This document shows positions 10,210 through 22,158 of a DNA stretch of 64,000 bases, one piece after another. This DNA is from Cannabis sativa (Eukaryota; Streptophyta; Magnoliopsida; Rosales; Cannabaceae). Made by a program: the position numbers and the translations under genes. The notes under the pieces were generated by a model that was not told the DNA's origin, ran no database searches, and saw nothing but the letters and a program-made list of their open reading frames with translations. Numbering within the stretch: the stretch's first letter is position 1; each line of letters starts with the position of its first letter. The DNA lies in the NCBI RefSeq assembly GCF_029168945.1, contig NC_083602.1, positions 77,458,600 through 77,522,599 of the forward strand. Reading direction: 5' to 3'.

Positions 10210-12095
10210 TGTTGGAAGTTATTTTACCAGGAACTTAGATCTACTCACAAGTATGTTGATTTAACAACCTAAATATGAACTTCTAAAACGATATGAAATT
10301 AAACACATAAGAGTATCAGAAATCTTACAGTGATTGCAGCGGAATATATATGTCTCCTCCCACTCAGATCTCTAACCCTTGATTCCTTAATGGTAGCAGA
10401 GTATAATCAAGATCTGAGCCCGAAAGTCCTTCTTTGTTGTCTCTGAAATCTACACAGCCTTCCTCACTATGATTGAGGTATTACTTGATGTGTGTGGGCA
10501 CTACTCTAGCACTCATACATTTCGAAACAGTGAAGGTATAGAGAGAGAGAGGGTGGCGGCTAAGAGAGAATTTTCTGAGAGAAAATTCTTTCAGAATAAT
10601 GCTGTGAAAAGCTTGTACAGAGATGTTAAAATCTGAAGCCTTTGCCTTCTATTTATAGAAGACCACCAAGGGCTATGATTGACATTTTGAACTGAGAAAA
10701 TCAAGGGGAAAAGGAAGGTAAAGGGGCCGGCCTAGGCAATGTGGAAACAAGGCTTGCCTCTTTTCCAACTTTCCTTTTCCTACACTTGATAGTTTCCCTT
10801 TTTGTGAAATATTGCCAATTCCATTGTTCAACCATATTAATGATAAATCTAATTACTTAATAATTAAAAATAATTATCAAATAATATATTATCATTTATT
10901 TTATTAATAATGAAACTAATTAAAGTTTCCTAATTAATAAATATGCCCTTCAAAATCTCTATTTACTGTTTTGCCCTTAATGAGTGCTAAATTCTAAAGA
11001 AACGACAAGTCTATCTTGAGAATTTTTAATTGATTAATTAAAATCAATTAAATGAGTCCTACAAGTAATATCATCTCAACTAGTGAGGGGACCATGGGTC
11101 TATATATCCGAGCTTCCAATAAGCAGATCTTGAATTTACCACTTAAATTCACTGACTTATTAATTCTTCGTTGAATCCACACATAGAACTCAGAATTGCA
11201 CTCTCAGTATATAGAATGCTCTATATGTTCCACCATATAGACACATTATTAGTTATCCATTGTTATAATCCTAATGTGATCAATGATCCTCTATATGGAT
11301 GATCTACACTGTAAAGGGACTTAGATTACCGTAACACCCTACAATGTATTTTATCCTTAAAACACTTAACCCTGTATAAATGATATTTCAACTAAGTGAA
11401 ATGAGTACTCAATCATTTATCTCGTTTGGTTAAGCTCGAAGGAAATCACCCTTTGCTTACTATTCGCCAGATAGAAGCTATAGACTCCATATTTATGTTA
11501 GCGCTCCCACTCAATCGCACTACCGTGTTCCCAAAATGTATGTATTGCCCAGACTAAAGTTTTAGGCTTAACTAACAAATCAAAGAACACGAATAACACT
11601 CTTGAAATTAAGCCTAACCATATCAGGATTTAGATCATGTGATCTAGGATCAACTTCTGATATTGAATTGAATAGATGTTTACGGTAAGTTTCAAAATCT
11701 AATTCAAAGTTCAATATCGGTCCATTCCAATGCATACTCCATGCATCCAACCTGAGCTTTACTTTAACCTATGTTCTGGAAAGAACATAACATTTCTCCA
11801 AATGTAAGTAAACTCTGTTGCAGATTGTCATATCAGTGAAACGCAGTGTTCTGATAAATCTAGGAATACTTTATTCACATAGTCATGTTTATTTTCCACT
11901 GTGTTGACAACACAATAAACATGTTCAAGTATGTGAAAGGGGTTTGGATGAATTTATAAATCAAATAGACAAGCAATTGATTAAGTGAACCAAAACATAC
12001 ACAAGTGAATTAAAAATTACTTCTGTTACTTTATTGATATAGAATAATCTGGATTATATTGAAACAGAGTTTTATTTAGGGCATAAAACCCAACA
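10210..12095 (-). repeat. Copia-B left LTR (3' LTR in element sense)
   Basis: 1886 bp, nearly identical to 18377-20260. Next to the polypurine tract AAGTGGGAGTT (12106-12096, minus). Confidence 0.94.
10649..10658 (-). promoter_or_regulatory. TATA box in Copia-B left LTR
   Basis: Minus strand CTATAAATAG. A CT-rich initiator-like tract lies downstream near 10550. Confidence 0.6.
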
Positions 12096-12124
12096 AACTC
12101 CCACTTGCAATGATATAAAACAAA

Positions 12125-15100
12125 TCAGTACATTTCAATTAATCCTAAATTCTGACGGTGCTTTTCGAATGAAGTTACAGCCAAGACTTTGGTGAATGGA
12201 TCAGCCAAGTTATCCTGCGTATCCACTTTCTCCACCAGTACATCCCCTCTTGCCACATATTCTCTGATAATATGATACTTTCTTTCTATGTGCTTACTTC
12301 TCTTGTGGCTCTGAGGTTCCTTACTGTTGGCTATAGCTCCAGTGTTATCACAAAGCAGGACTAGAGGCCTTTCCATTCCAGGAACTACACCAAGACTGGT
12401 GAAGAACTTCCTAAGCCAGACAACCTCTTTAGCTGCTTCAGCCGCAGCTATGTATTATGCCTCCATGGTAGAATCCGAAATCGCAGTTTGTTTAGCACTT
12501 CTCCAAACCACTGCTCCACCCCCAAGAGTAAACACCATCCCAGATGTAGATTTCCTGTCTTCAAGACATCCCTAGAAATCTGAGTCTGTATAGCCTAAGG
12601 AATTCAAAGCACCACCCTTGTAGACTAATACATAATCTCTTGTACTCTTTAAGTATTTCAAAATATACTTAACCGCGTTCCAATGTACCCTTCCTGGATT
12701 TGATCGATACTGCTCACGATTCCAAGCTTGCATAGCGGATGTCGGGTCTAGTGCATAGCATAGCATACATCGGACTCCCAACTGCGAAGCATAAGGAATT
12801 TTTGCCATGTCTTCTATCTCTTGAGGATCGATGAGACAACTTCCTTAGATAGACGGATACCATGTCTAGAGGGCATGTTTGCCCCTTTGGTATTGGTCAT
12901 GGAAAATCTCTCAAGAACTTTGTCAATGTAAGCTGTTTGAGAGAGAGCAAGGGATTTGTTCTTCCGGTTTCTGACAATCTGAATACCAAGAACATAGGCT
13001 ACCTCACCCAAGTCTTTCATGTCGAATTGAGTGTCAGGCCATTCCTTGATGTGAGTCATTTTCTTGACATTGTTTCCAATGATCAAAATGTCATCAACAT
13101 AAAGGACCAGGAATACTACTACTTGGTTTTCCTTGAGTTGGTAAACACAAGGTTCATCTTCATTCTGATGAAAGCCGTAGGTCTTGATGATCTCATCAAA
13201 CCTTTTGTTCCATGAGCGAGAAGCTTGCTTAAGCCCATATATGGACCTATTTAATTTGCAAACTTTATTCTCCTGCCCAGGAAGAACATAACCTTCTGGT
13301 TGCTCCATATAGATGGTTTCTTCAAGAAGCCCATTAAGAAAGGCTGTCTTGACATCCATTTGCCAGATTTCATAATCTAAAGCGGCAGCTATGGAGAGAA
13401 GAATTCAGATGGATTTGAGCATGGCAACAGGACTAAAAGTTTCCTCATAGTCCACACCTTCTCTTTGGGTATAACCCTTGGCGACCAGTCTAGCTTTGAA
13501 AGTTTCGACTTCGCCTCCAGCACCTCTTTTCTTCTTGTAGACCCATTTACATCCAATTGGACGAAAATCTTCAGGTGGTTCTACATATTCCCAGACTTTG
13601 TTCTTCTTCATGGAATCCATTTCTGAATCCATACCGGCTGACCATCGCTTCCGTTGCGGACTTGCCATTGCCTGTTTATAGGTCAATGGGTCATCATCAA
13701 TACCGTCACCAACGACCATATTGATTTCACCATCCAAGCCATAACGAGATGGTTTCGCTGAAACCCTCCCACTACGACGAGGAGCGGTGACTTTCTGAAC
13801 AGGAGCTTTAGTAGTAGTTTTCTCAGTTGCTACAACCGAGGGAGTGGGATGTTCCTCTTCTTGAGTAGAAGAAGATGGTACATTTGAAGGAACAGTATCT
13901 GTGAGCATTTCCTCTAATACAATTTCACTTTTCGGTTTGTTGTCTTTCATATAGTTGTCTTCAAGGAAAGTAGCATTTGTAGAAACAAACACTTTGTTAT
14001 CCTTGTGACTATAGAATAGTCCACCCCTAGTCTCTTTAGAATTTCCGACAAACATGCAAACCTCAGTTCGCGATTCCAGTTTGCTTTCTTTCTTTCTTAA
14101 GACGTGAGCAGGGCACCCCCAAATCCTATAATGGCGCAAACTAGGTGTGCGACCATTCCATAGTTCGACGGGTGTCTTAGGGACTGCTTTAGATGGAACA
14201 ACATTTAAAATGTCGTTTGCCATTTGAATAGCATATCCCCAGAAGGACGTAGACAGAGTTGAGTAACTCAACATAGACCTAACCATTTCTAAGAGAGTGC
14301 GATTTCTTCTTTCTGCAACTCCATTCTGCTGTGGAGTGCTAGGGGCAGTATATTGGGATTCAATTCCAAGTTCAATTAAATGATCTTTGAACTTCATATC
14401 CATATATTCTCCACCCCTATCAGTTCGCAAGATCTTTAATGTTTTACCTAATTGGTTTTGAGCCAAAGCATGAAATTCCTGAAACTTTTCAAACGTTTCA
14501 GATTTCTTTTGCATTAGGTAAAGAAAACTATATCTAGAGAAATCGTCAATGAAAGTGACGAAATACTCATAACCTCCTCTGGCTTTTACATTCAGTGGTC
14601 CGCAAACATCTGAATGTACTAACCCTAGGGGTTCTTTGGCACGCTCTCCCTTTGCAGAGAAAGAACGTTTGGTCATTTTTCCTTCTAGGCAAGACTCGCA
14701 GACTGGCAGCTCTCCTAAGACGACATTTTTCAATGGACCGTCTTTGGTTAGCCTATTGAGTCTATCAAAGCCTATATGACCTAAACGTAAATGCCATAGA
14801 TAAGTTTGATCATCATTATCAATCTCTTTTCTCTTAAGGCTTCTAGGTCTAGCTACATTGAAAAGTTCAGTATTTAGTGAGATTTGAGTATCAGGTCTTA
14901 AAACATAAAGCCCTCGTTCCATGTTTGCAACACATATATGAAATCCATTACGAGAAATTGAACAATTTGAACTCAAAAAATTCAATATATAAAATGGTGT
15001 CTGTAAACATGAAACACTAATCAAGTTTCTACTAAAATTAGGAATATATAAAACATTCTCTAAAAGTAAAAACTTCTTAGAATTAAACTTGATTCGGGCT

Positions 15101-15837
15101 GTTCCTCTTGCTTTAACTGATACCAACTCGCCATTTCCAACTTTAAGCTTTAACTCATCTGGGTGAAGATTCTCCCAAGTTTCAAGCAGCTGTAATGAAG
15201 AACATACATGGTTAGTAGATCCAGAATCAACAATCCACGAGGATTTGTCGTTCTCTAAAACACATGATTCAAATACAAAAGCATCACCTTCGTTTGAATT
15301 GTCTAGAAGCCCGGGACATTGTTCTTCTTTATGTCCCTTTCCATTACAATTTGCACATAGAACATGATGTCTGACATTTGTACTTGAAGAAGCAGCTTTG
15401 TTGGAGCCCTCATGCTTAATCTTCTTCCTCTGATTAAAACTTGCAATGCTAGCAGGTCTCATTGCAATCAGATCCCGCTCATGGGCCCTCAACTCAGACT
15501 CGAGTTTGTCCATGTCGGAGGAGTTAGGATTGTTCAATAAGTAATATAGAACAAAACTATTATACTCCTGAGGAAGACTATAAAGTATGAGTTTCACCCA
15601 TTGTTCCTTTGATAAATCAATTCCTAGTAGATTTGCCTTTTGGAATTTCAGATTCATCAACAATAGGTGCGAGTTAATGCAACTACCAGGATGCTTTTTC
15701 ACACTATTGAGTTCTTTTGCAAAGATACTAACTAGGAGTGGATCGGGATGAGGGTTATTCATATTAGCACTACAACATATCAATAAACAGAAGTAAGGTT
15801 TCGGTTCTATTAATTCATACACAGGTTCAAAAAACAA
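12125..15837 (-). pseudogene. Copia-B gag-pol polyprotein (broken)
   Basis: The main frame 15837-13405 (810 codons) holds the gag C-terminal half, zinc knuckle CANCNGKGHKEEQC (complete CX2CX4HX4C), protease WIVDSGSTNHVC, GAG-pre-integrase HLRLGHIGFDRL, integrase core and the RT start KARLVAKGYTQREGVDYEETFSP. It ends at MLKSI with CGA changed to TGA (about 13402), judged against Copia-A. RT continues in 13359-12814 (MDVKTAFLNG, VLYVDDILIIGN), with further frame losses near 12830 and 12570 and a stop in the RNase H. The RNase H tail is 12376-12125 (LLCDNTGAIANSK). Any mobility would have depended on proteins from another copy. Confidence 0.9.
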
Positions 15838-18364
15838 ACAATCACTTATGTTATAAAAATACTAAATCTAACATAGTTTATTTTCCAAGGTTTCCAACGA
15901 ACTGATACAGTGTCCCGTTTAGGCGAGAGTCAAAGCATCATCCATTGAATAGAGTTGTCAATTCATCTAAAATGTCAAACATTCTAGCAACCTTTTATTC
16001 GATCAAGATTGGAATTCAGTGTTGTCCCGTTTAGGCGAGAGTCAAGGTAATTCTATCTTATGAGCTTCTACCATTGTTTCGCATTCTTATAAGTCTTACA
16101 TAGTCGCCACCATTAGGGTGGTCATGAACCATATAAATAAACCTATAAGAATACTTATCTTTCGAGATTAAACGGCGCTAACTTGCTAATGAACGTTCCT
16201 CCATTAGGGAGGATTACTCACTAAAACAATAGCTATGTAAAACCAACAATGGAGATCGAGTTTCTCTTTGATTAAAGCTCATTATTTAAACATGTATTTT
16301 GTCTAATCATTTATATTCCATATCTCAATAATGAAATATTACAAATTAAAGTAAAAACTTTAATTAAATTTCAAAAAATGGAATAATTTTGAAAAATATC
16401 TTATTTAAGTTGTTTAGAAAATCTAAATACCCAACTTAAAAATATTCCTCAAACAATGACTTAATTAAATATTACCAATTAAGTAGTAACCACTTAATTT
16501 AGAAGATATTCCATTTTAAGTTCCCATATTTAGAAAATATCAACTTAAAAAATATGTAAAGAATCTTAATAACCAATTGCCAAAAATTCCTCAACTTAAT
16601 TTATAATAGGAAACTCAAAAATATTCAAATCCAAGTTGATTTGATAGATTTAACTAAATCTCAACTTAAATAGGAATATTTAATGAAATTATAAAATTAA
16701 GATTCAGAAAGAATTTATATGGTTATAATTCCATATTTAATTAAAACAAGAAAAATACATATAGCTTTCCAGAATATGACTATTCAAACTATGTTTTTCT
16801 TAAATTAATTTCAAGGAACAATGAAATTAATTATGTTGCTAATCAATCTTTTATTAGGTCAAACTAATATAATTAACCTATCACGATTATCCAAATCGTG
16901 CAAATGGGCCTTCACAATTGGGGTTGTTCATGTGAGGGGGAGCTGGGTCCAGTATGTCGCACCCACTTCTAAGGCTCCCAACTCTCACACAAGGCCCAAA
17001 AGAGAGGAATTTAACCTTACAATGAATAACTGTTATTAATTGAATAGGCTCACAACTAAATGAGCCTAAATAAAATCTATCAGTTATGATATTTTATTTA
17101 GCAACAACCACCTATATGTATCTATAATAGAAATTAAACATATAGGCTCACACAGGCATACACATTTGGATGGATCCTATCATGTTGCTAAGTCATACAC
17201 AGATGAAAGAAGTTTGTAAAAATTACCTGTTACAAATTATTTACTTGATCTATCGTCAATTGAACCTTTGGTTAAAACTAGATCATCTGATCTATTATCA
17301 AGTTAACCAAGGCAATTTAGATCAAGCAATAATAGGTTTTAGAAAACTTACAAACAATCTAAAACACATACTCCTGCAACAAGGTTAGATTTGGATAGTT
17401 GGATGTAGGATTTATTTAATTTTAATCATTTATTTTGAAAAATAAAATAAAATTAAACCTACTATTTTGAAAAATTAGGTTTTGGGTAACCTAAATGTCA
17501 TTTCAAAATAAATTGCTAACTTTCCTCTTAAATTTCATGTTATTTAATAAATTAAATAATAAAATAGAAAATGGTAAATACATACCCTTTTCTTGTTTTA
17601 CAATTTAATTTAATTAAAAAAATAACAAAATTTAAAAGTTAACAAAAATACCTTATTTCCTCTTTTAAAATTATCATGATTATTATGATCTTATTTTAAT
17701 TAAGGTCAAGTTACCAAAAAAAATTAATATCTGACCTAAAAAAAAATAAAATAATCAAATTTTAAAGGAAATAAGAAAAAGGTAAGCAAAACTTGATTTT
17801 TTCCTATTTTCAAAATCAAATTACACTAATATCTAAAATTAATTTTAAAAAATAAAATTAATTTATTTCTGATAATTAGATTTGAAATTTGAAAAACAAA
17901 AATCAACATACAAAACTACACAAAAAATCAGAATTTAATTCCATGAAATAGCATGAAAAATCGAAAAAATTGGAAAATTGGATGAACTGTACGGATGGCA
18001 TGCTGTGCATGGCCATCCGCGCGCGGATCTGGGTGCATGACCGAGAGATCACGGCGCATGGAGGCTGCAAGCAGCCCTTCCGCGCGCGTGATCATGTTGC
18101 TCGTCACCCCGATTTTTCCAATTTTCAAAAATTCATAACTAATTCAAATTAAATCGAAATCGAGTTCTGTAAAAAGGTAAATTGCTTAGAATTTTCCAAA
18201 CTATCCAACAAAAATAATTACAGAATAAAAACAGTAACCATTTTTCCCAGAATTCACAAACAACATTCAAACATCAATATGACACTCAAAGCAACATGAT
18301 ACCATCCAAAAAACAAGCAAATCGTTTTAAGTCCAAATTTCTTGCAAGCAAATCAATTACCATG
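15838..18364 (-). other. Copia-B long 5' leader
   Basis: About 2.5 kb, AT-rich, non-coding. Carries the 112-bp-spaced repeat of TTGACTCTCGCCTAAACGGG (15912-15933, 16024-16045) and stem-loops CCACC-CTAAT-GGTGG (16107-16121) and CCTCC-CTAAT-GGAGG (16198-16212). Near the primer site a GC-rich block at about 17990-18115, with palindrome ATCCGCGCGCGGAT (18015-18028), has no equivalent in Copia-A. Confidence 0.75.
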
Positions 18365-18376
18365 GCTCGTGCCGAT
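18365..18376 (-). other. Copia-B primer-site position, altered
   Basis: Minus strand ATCGGCACGAGC where Copia-A has the tRNA-Met site TGGTATCAGAGC two bases from the LTR. The TGG that pairs with the tRNA CCA end is absent. Flanking sequence (CCATGGTAATTGATTT) is conserved between the copies. Confidence 0.7.
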
Positions 18377-20260
18377 TGTTGGAAGTTATTTTACCAGGAA
18401 CTTAGATCTACTCACAAGTATGTTGATTTAACAACCTAAATATGAACTTCTAAAACGATATGAAATTAAACACATAAGAGTATCAGAAATCTTACAGTGA
18501 TTGCAGCGGAATATATATGTCTCCTCCCACTCAGATCTCTAACCCTTGATTCCTTAATGGTAGCAGAGTATAATCAAGATCTGAGCCCGAAAGTTCTTCT
18601 TTGTTGTCTCTGAAATCTACACAGCCTTCCTCACTATGATTGAGGTATTACTTGATGTGTGTGGGCACTACTCTAGCACTCATACATTTCGAAACAGTGA
18701 AGGTATAGAGAGAGAGAGGGTGGCGGCTCAGAGAGAATTTTCTGAGAGAAAATTCTTTCAGAATAATGCTGTGAAAAGCTTGTACAGAGATGTTAAAATC
18801 TGAAGCCTTTGCCTTCTATTTATAGAAGACCACCAAGGGCTATGATTGACATTTTGAACTGAGAAAATCAAGGGGAAAAGGAAGGTAAAGGGGCCAGCCT
18901 AGGCAATGTGGAAACAAGGCTTGCCTCTTTTCCAACTTTCCTTTTCCTACACTTGATAGTTTCCCTTTTTGTGAAATATTGCCAATTCCATTGTTCAACC
19001 ATATTAATGATAAATCTAATTACTTAATAATTAAAAATAATTATCAAATAATATATTATCATTTATTTTATTAATAATGAAACTAATTAAAGTTTCCTAA
19101 TTAATAAATATGCCCTTCAAAATCTCTATTTACTGTTTTGCCCTTAATGAGTGCTAAATTCTAAAACTGACAAGTCTATCTTGAGAATTTTTAATTGATT
19201 AATTAAAATCAATTAAATGAGTCCTACAAGTAATATCATCTCAACTAGTGAGGGGACCATGGGTCTATATATCCGAGCTTCCAATAAGCAGATCTTGAAT
19301 TTACCACTTAAATTCACTGACTTATTAATTCTTCGTTGAATCCACACATAGAACTCAGAATTGCACTCTCAGTATATAGAATGCTCTATATGTTCCACCA
19401 TATAGACACATTATTAGTTATCCATTGTTATAATCCTAATGTGATCAATGATCCTCTATATGGATGATCTACACTGTAAAGGGACTTAGATTACCGTAAC
19501 ACCCTACAATGTATTTTATCCTTAAAACACTTAACCCTGTATAAATGATATTTCAACTAAGTGAAATGAGTACTCAATCATTTATCTCGTTTGGTTAAGC
19601 TCGAAGGAAATCACCCTTTGCTTACTATTCGCCAGATAGAAGCTATAGACTCCATATTTATGTTAGCGCTCCCACTCAATCGCACTATCGTGTTCCCAAA
19701 ATGTATGTATTGCCCAGACTAAAGTTTTAGGCTTAACTAACAAATCAAAGAACACGAATAACACTCTTGAAATTAAACCTAACCATATCAGGATTTAGAT
19801 CATGTGATCTAGGATCAACTTCTGATATTGAATTGAATAGATGTTTACGGTAAGTTTCAAAATCTAATTCAAAGTTCAATATCGGTCCATTCCAATGCAT
19901 ACTCCATGCATCCAACCTGAGCTTTACTTTAACCTATGTTCTGGAAAGAACATAACATTTCTCCAAATGTAAGTAAACTCTGTTATAGATTGTCATATCA
20001 GTGAAACGCAGTGTTCTGATAAATCTAGGAATACTTTATTCACATAGTCATGTTTATTTTCCACTGTGTTGACAACACAATAAACATGTTCAAGTATGTG
20101 AAAGGGGTTTGGATGAATTTATAAATCAAATAGACAAGCAATTGATTAAGTGAACCAAAACATACACAAGTGAATGAAAAATTACTTCTGTTACTTTATT
20201 GATATAGAATAATCTGGATTATATTGAAACAGAGTTTTATTTAGGGCATAAAACCCAACA
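18377..20260 (-). repeat. Copia-B right LTR (5' LTR in element sense)
   Basis: 1884 bp, nearly identical to the left LTR. Ends CCCAACA and is followed by CTTAG, where Copia-A resumes. Confidence 0.94.
18816..18825 (-). promoter_or_regulatory. TATA box in Copia-B 5' LTR
   Basis: Minus strand CTATAAATAG with a CT-rich tract (CCCTCTCTCTCTATACC) about 100 bp downstream. Confidence 0.62.
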
Positions 20261-20265
20261 CTTAG

Positions 20266-22129
20266 ATCTACTCACAAGTATGTTTATTAACATCCTAAAT
20301 AAGAACTTTCTAAAACGATAAATTAAACACATATAAAGTTTAAGAAACCTTACATTGGGTGCAGCGGAATTAAATGACTCCTTTCGTTCAGATCTCTAAC
20401 CCTTGTATCCTTTCTGTAGCAGAGTATTATCAAGATCTGAACCTGGATCTCTTTCTCTGAATCCTTGATGCTGAATCTCCTTTGCTGATGATCTTTCTTC
20501 ACGATCTTCCTCACTATGATTGAGGTATTGCTTGCTGTGTGTGGGCACTAGTCTAATCACTAAGGTAGGTTTGAAATATGAAGGAAGAAGAGAGAGAGAG
20601 AGTGGCGGCTAGAGAAGAGAGATAGGAGGCTTAGGTTTTTCTGATTCAGAAAGTGTAATTTTTCCTGAAGCCTTCACTATCTATTTATAGCATTCCACTA
20701 GGGTTAGGTTTGAATTATTTGGCATTAAAATAATAAAAATATCAACTTACAAAGCCTACAAAGGTGGTCGGCCATGGCTTAGTTGATTGGGCCTTGCTTT
20801 TTGCAATTTTGCAATTTTAACACCTTTTGTATCTGATTTTCTCAAAAATACCAATTTCCTAATTCAACCATTTAAATGCCAATTCTAACTATTGAATAAC
20901 TATAAATAATTATTAAATAATATTATCATTTATCATATTTATTAATTGAACCATACAAAGTATCATAATTAACAAATATGCCCCTATTAACTCTTTCTTT
21001 ACAATTTCACCCTTACTTAGTGAAAATTTCACAAATAGACATAGTCTAATTTGTGAAGTATAATTGATTAATCAAAACCAATTACATGAGTCTTACAAAC
21101 AATATTATCTCAACTAGTGGGGGGACCATGGGTCTATATAACCGAGCTTCCAATAAGTAGATCAAGAATTTAGCACTAAAATTCACTAACTTATTAATTC
21201 TTCGTTGAATCCACGCATAGAACTTAGAATTGCACTCTCAGTATATAGAATGCTCTATATGTTCCACCATATAGACAGATCATTAGTTATCCATTGTTAT
21301 AATCCTAATTTGATCAATGATCCTCTATATGAATGATCTACACTGCAAAGGGATTAGATTACCGTAACACCCTACTATGTATTTTATCCTTAAAACACTT
21401 GACCCCGTATAAATGATATTTCAGCTTATGTGAAATGAGATCTCCACCATTTATTTTCGTTTGGTCAAGCTCGAAGGAGATCATCCTTTGCTTACTATTC
21501 GCCAGATAGAAGCTATAGATTCCATGTTTATGCTAGCGCTCCCACTCAATTGCACTACCGTGTTCCCAAAATGTACGTATCACCCTGACCTAAAAGTAGG
21601 CTTAACTAACAAATCAAAGAACACAAATAACCTTTCAAGATTGAGCCTAATCATAACAGGATTAAGATCATTTGATCTAGGATCAACTTGGCGATATTGA
21701 CTTGAATAGATTTTACGGTAAGTTTAATTAAATCTAAGTCAAAGTTCAATATCGGTCCCTTCCGATGCGTACTCCATGCATCCAACCTGAGCTTTACTTT
21801 AACCAATGTTCTGGAAAGAACATAGTATTTCTCCAAAGACAAGTAAACTCTTGTTGTAGATTATCATATCAGTAAAACCCTGTGTCTGATAAATCTAGGA
21901 AACTTTATTCACATAGTCATGCTTACTTTCCAATGTGATGACAGCACAATAAACATGATCAAGTATGTGAAAAGGGTTTAAGATGAATTTATAAATCAAA
22001 TAGACAAGCAATTGATAAAGTGAACCAAAACATACACAAATGAATGAAAAATACTTCTGTTTCTTTATTGATGTTGAATAAAATAGATTACATTGAAATG
22101 GAGTTTTATTTAGGGCATAAAACCTAACA
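20266..22129 (-). repeat. Copia-A left LTR, main block
   Basis: Together with 10181-10209 this forms the 1893-bp left LTR; Copia-B sits between, with CTTAG duplicated. Ends CCTAACA next to the polypurine tract AAGTGGGAGTT (22140-22130, minus). It is the 3' LTR in element sense. Confidence 0.9.
20681..20690 (-). promoter_or_regulatory. TATA box in Copia-A left LTR
   Basis: Minus strand CTATAAATAG, followed downstream by a CT-rich stretch. Same place as in the other three copia LTRs of the window. Confidence 0.6.
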
Positions 22130-22158
22130 AACTCCCACTTGGACTAATATAAAACTAA

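Larger units (their letters stand above)
10210..20260 (-). mobile_element. Copia-B: Ty1/copia retrotransposon nested in the Copia-A LTR
   Basis: Begins TGTTGGAAGTTATTTT and ends CCCAACA, with duplication CTTAG at 10205-10209 and 20261-20265. Same family as Copia-A. By eye its LTRs differ by about nine substitutions and one small indel in nearly 1.9 kb, so it is a recent insertion and the deepest level of the nest. Coding region not intact. Confidence 0.93.

Noticed and set aside
18365..18376. TCGGCACGAG resembles a cDNA-cloning adaptor, suggesting vector contamination
   Set aside because: Only about ten bases match, there is no further vector sequence, and both sides continue as normal copia sequence. 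Kept only as a reason to check reads at this point.
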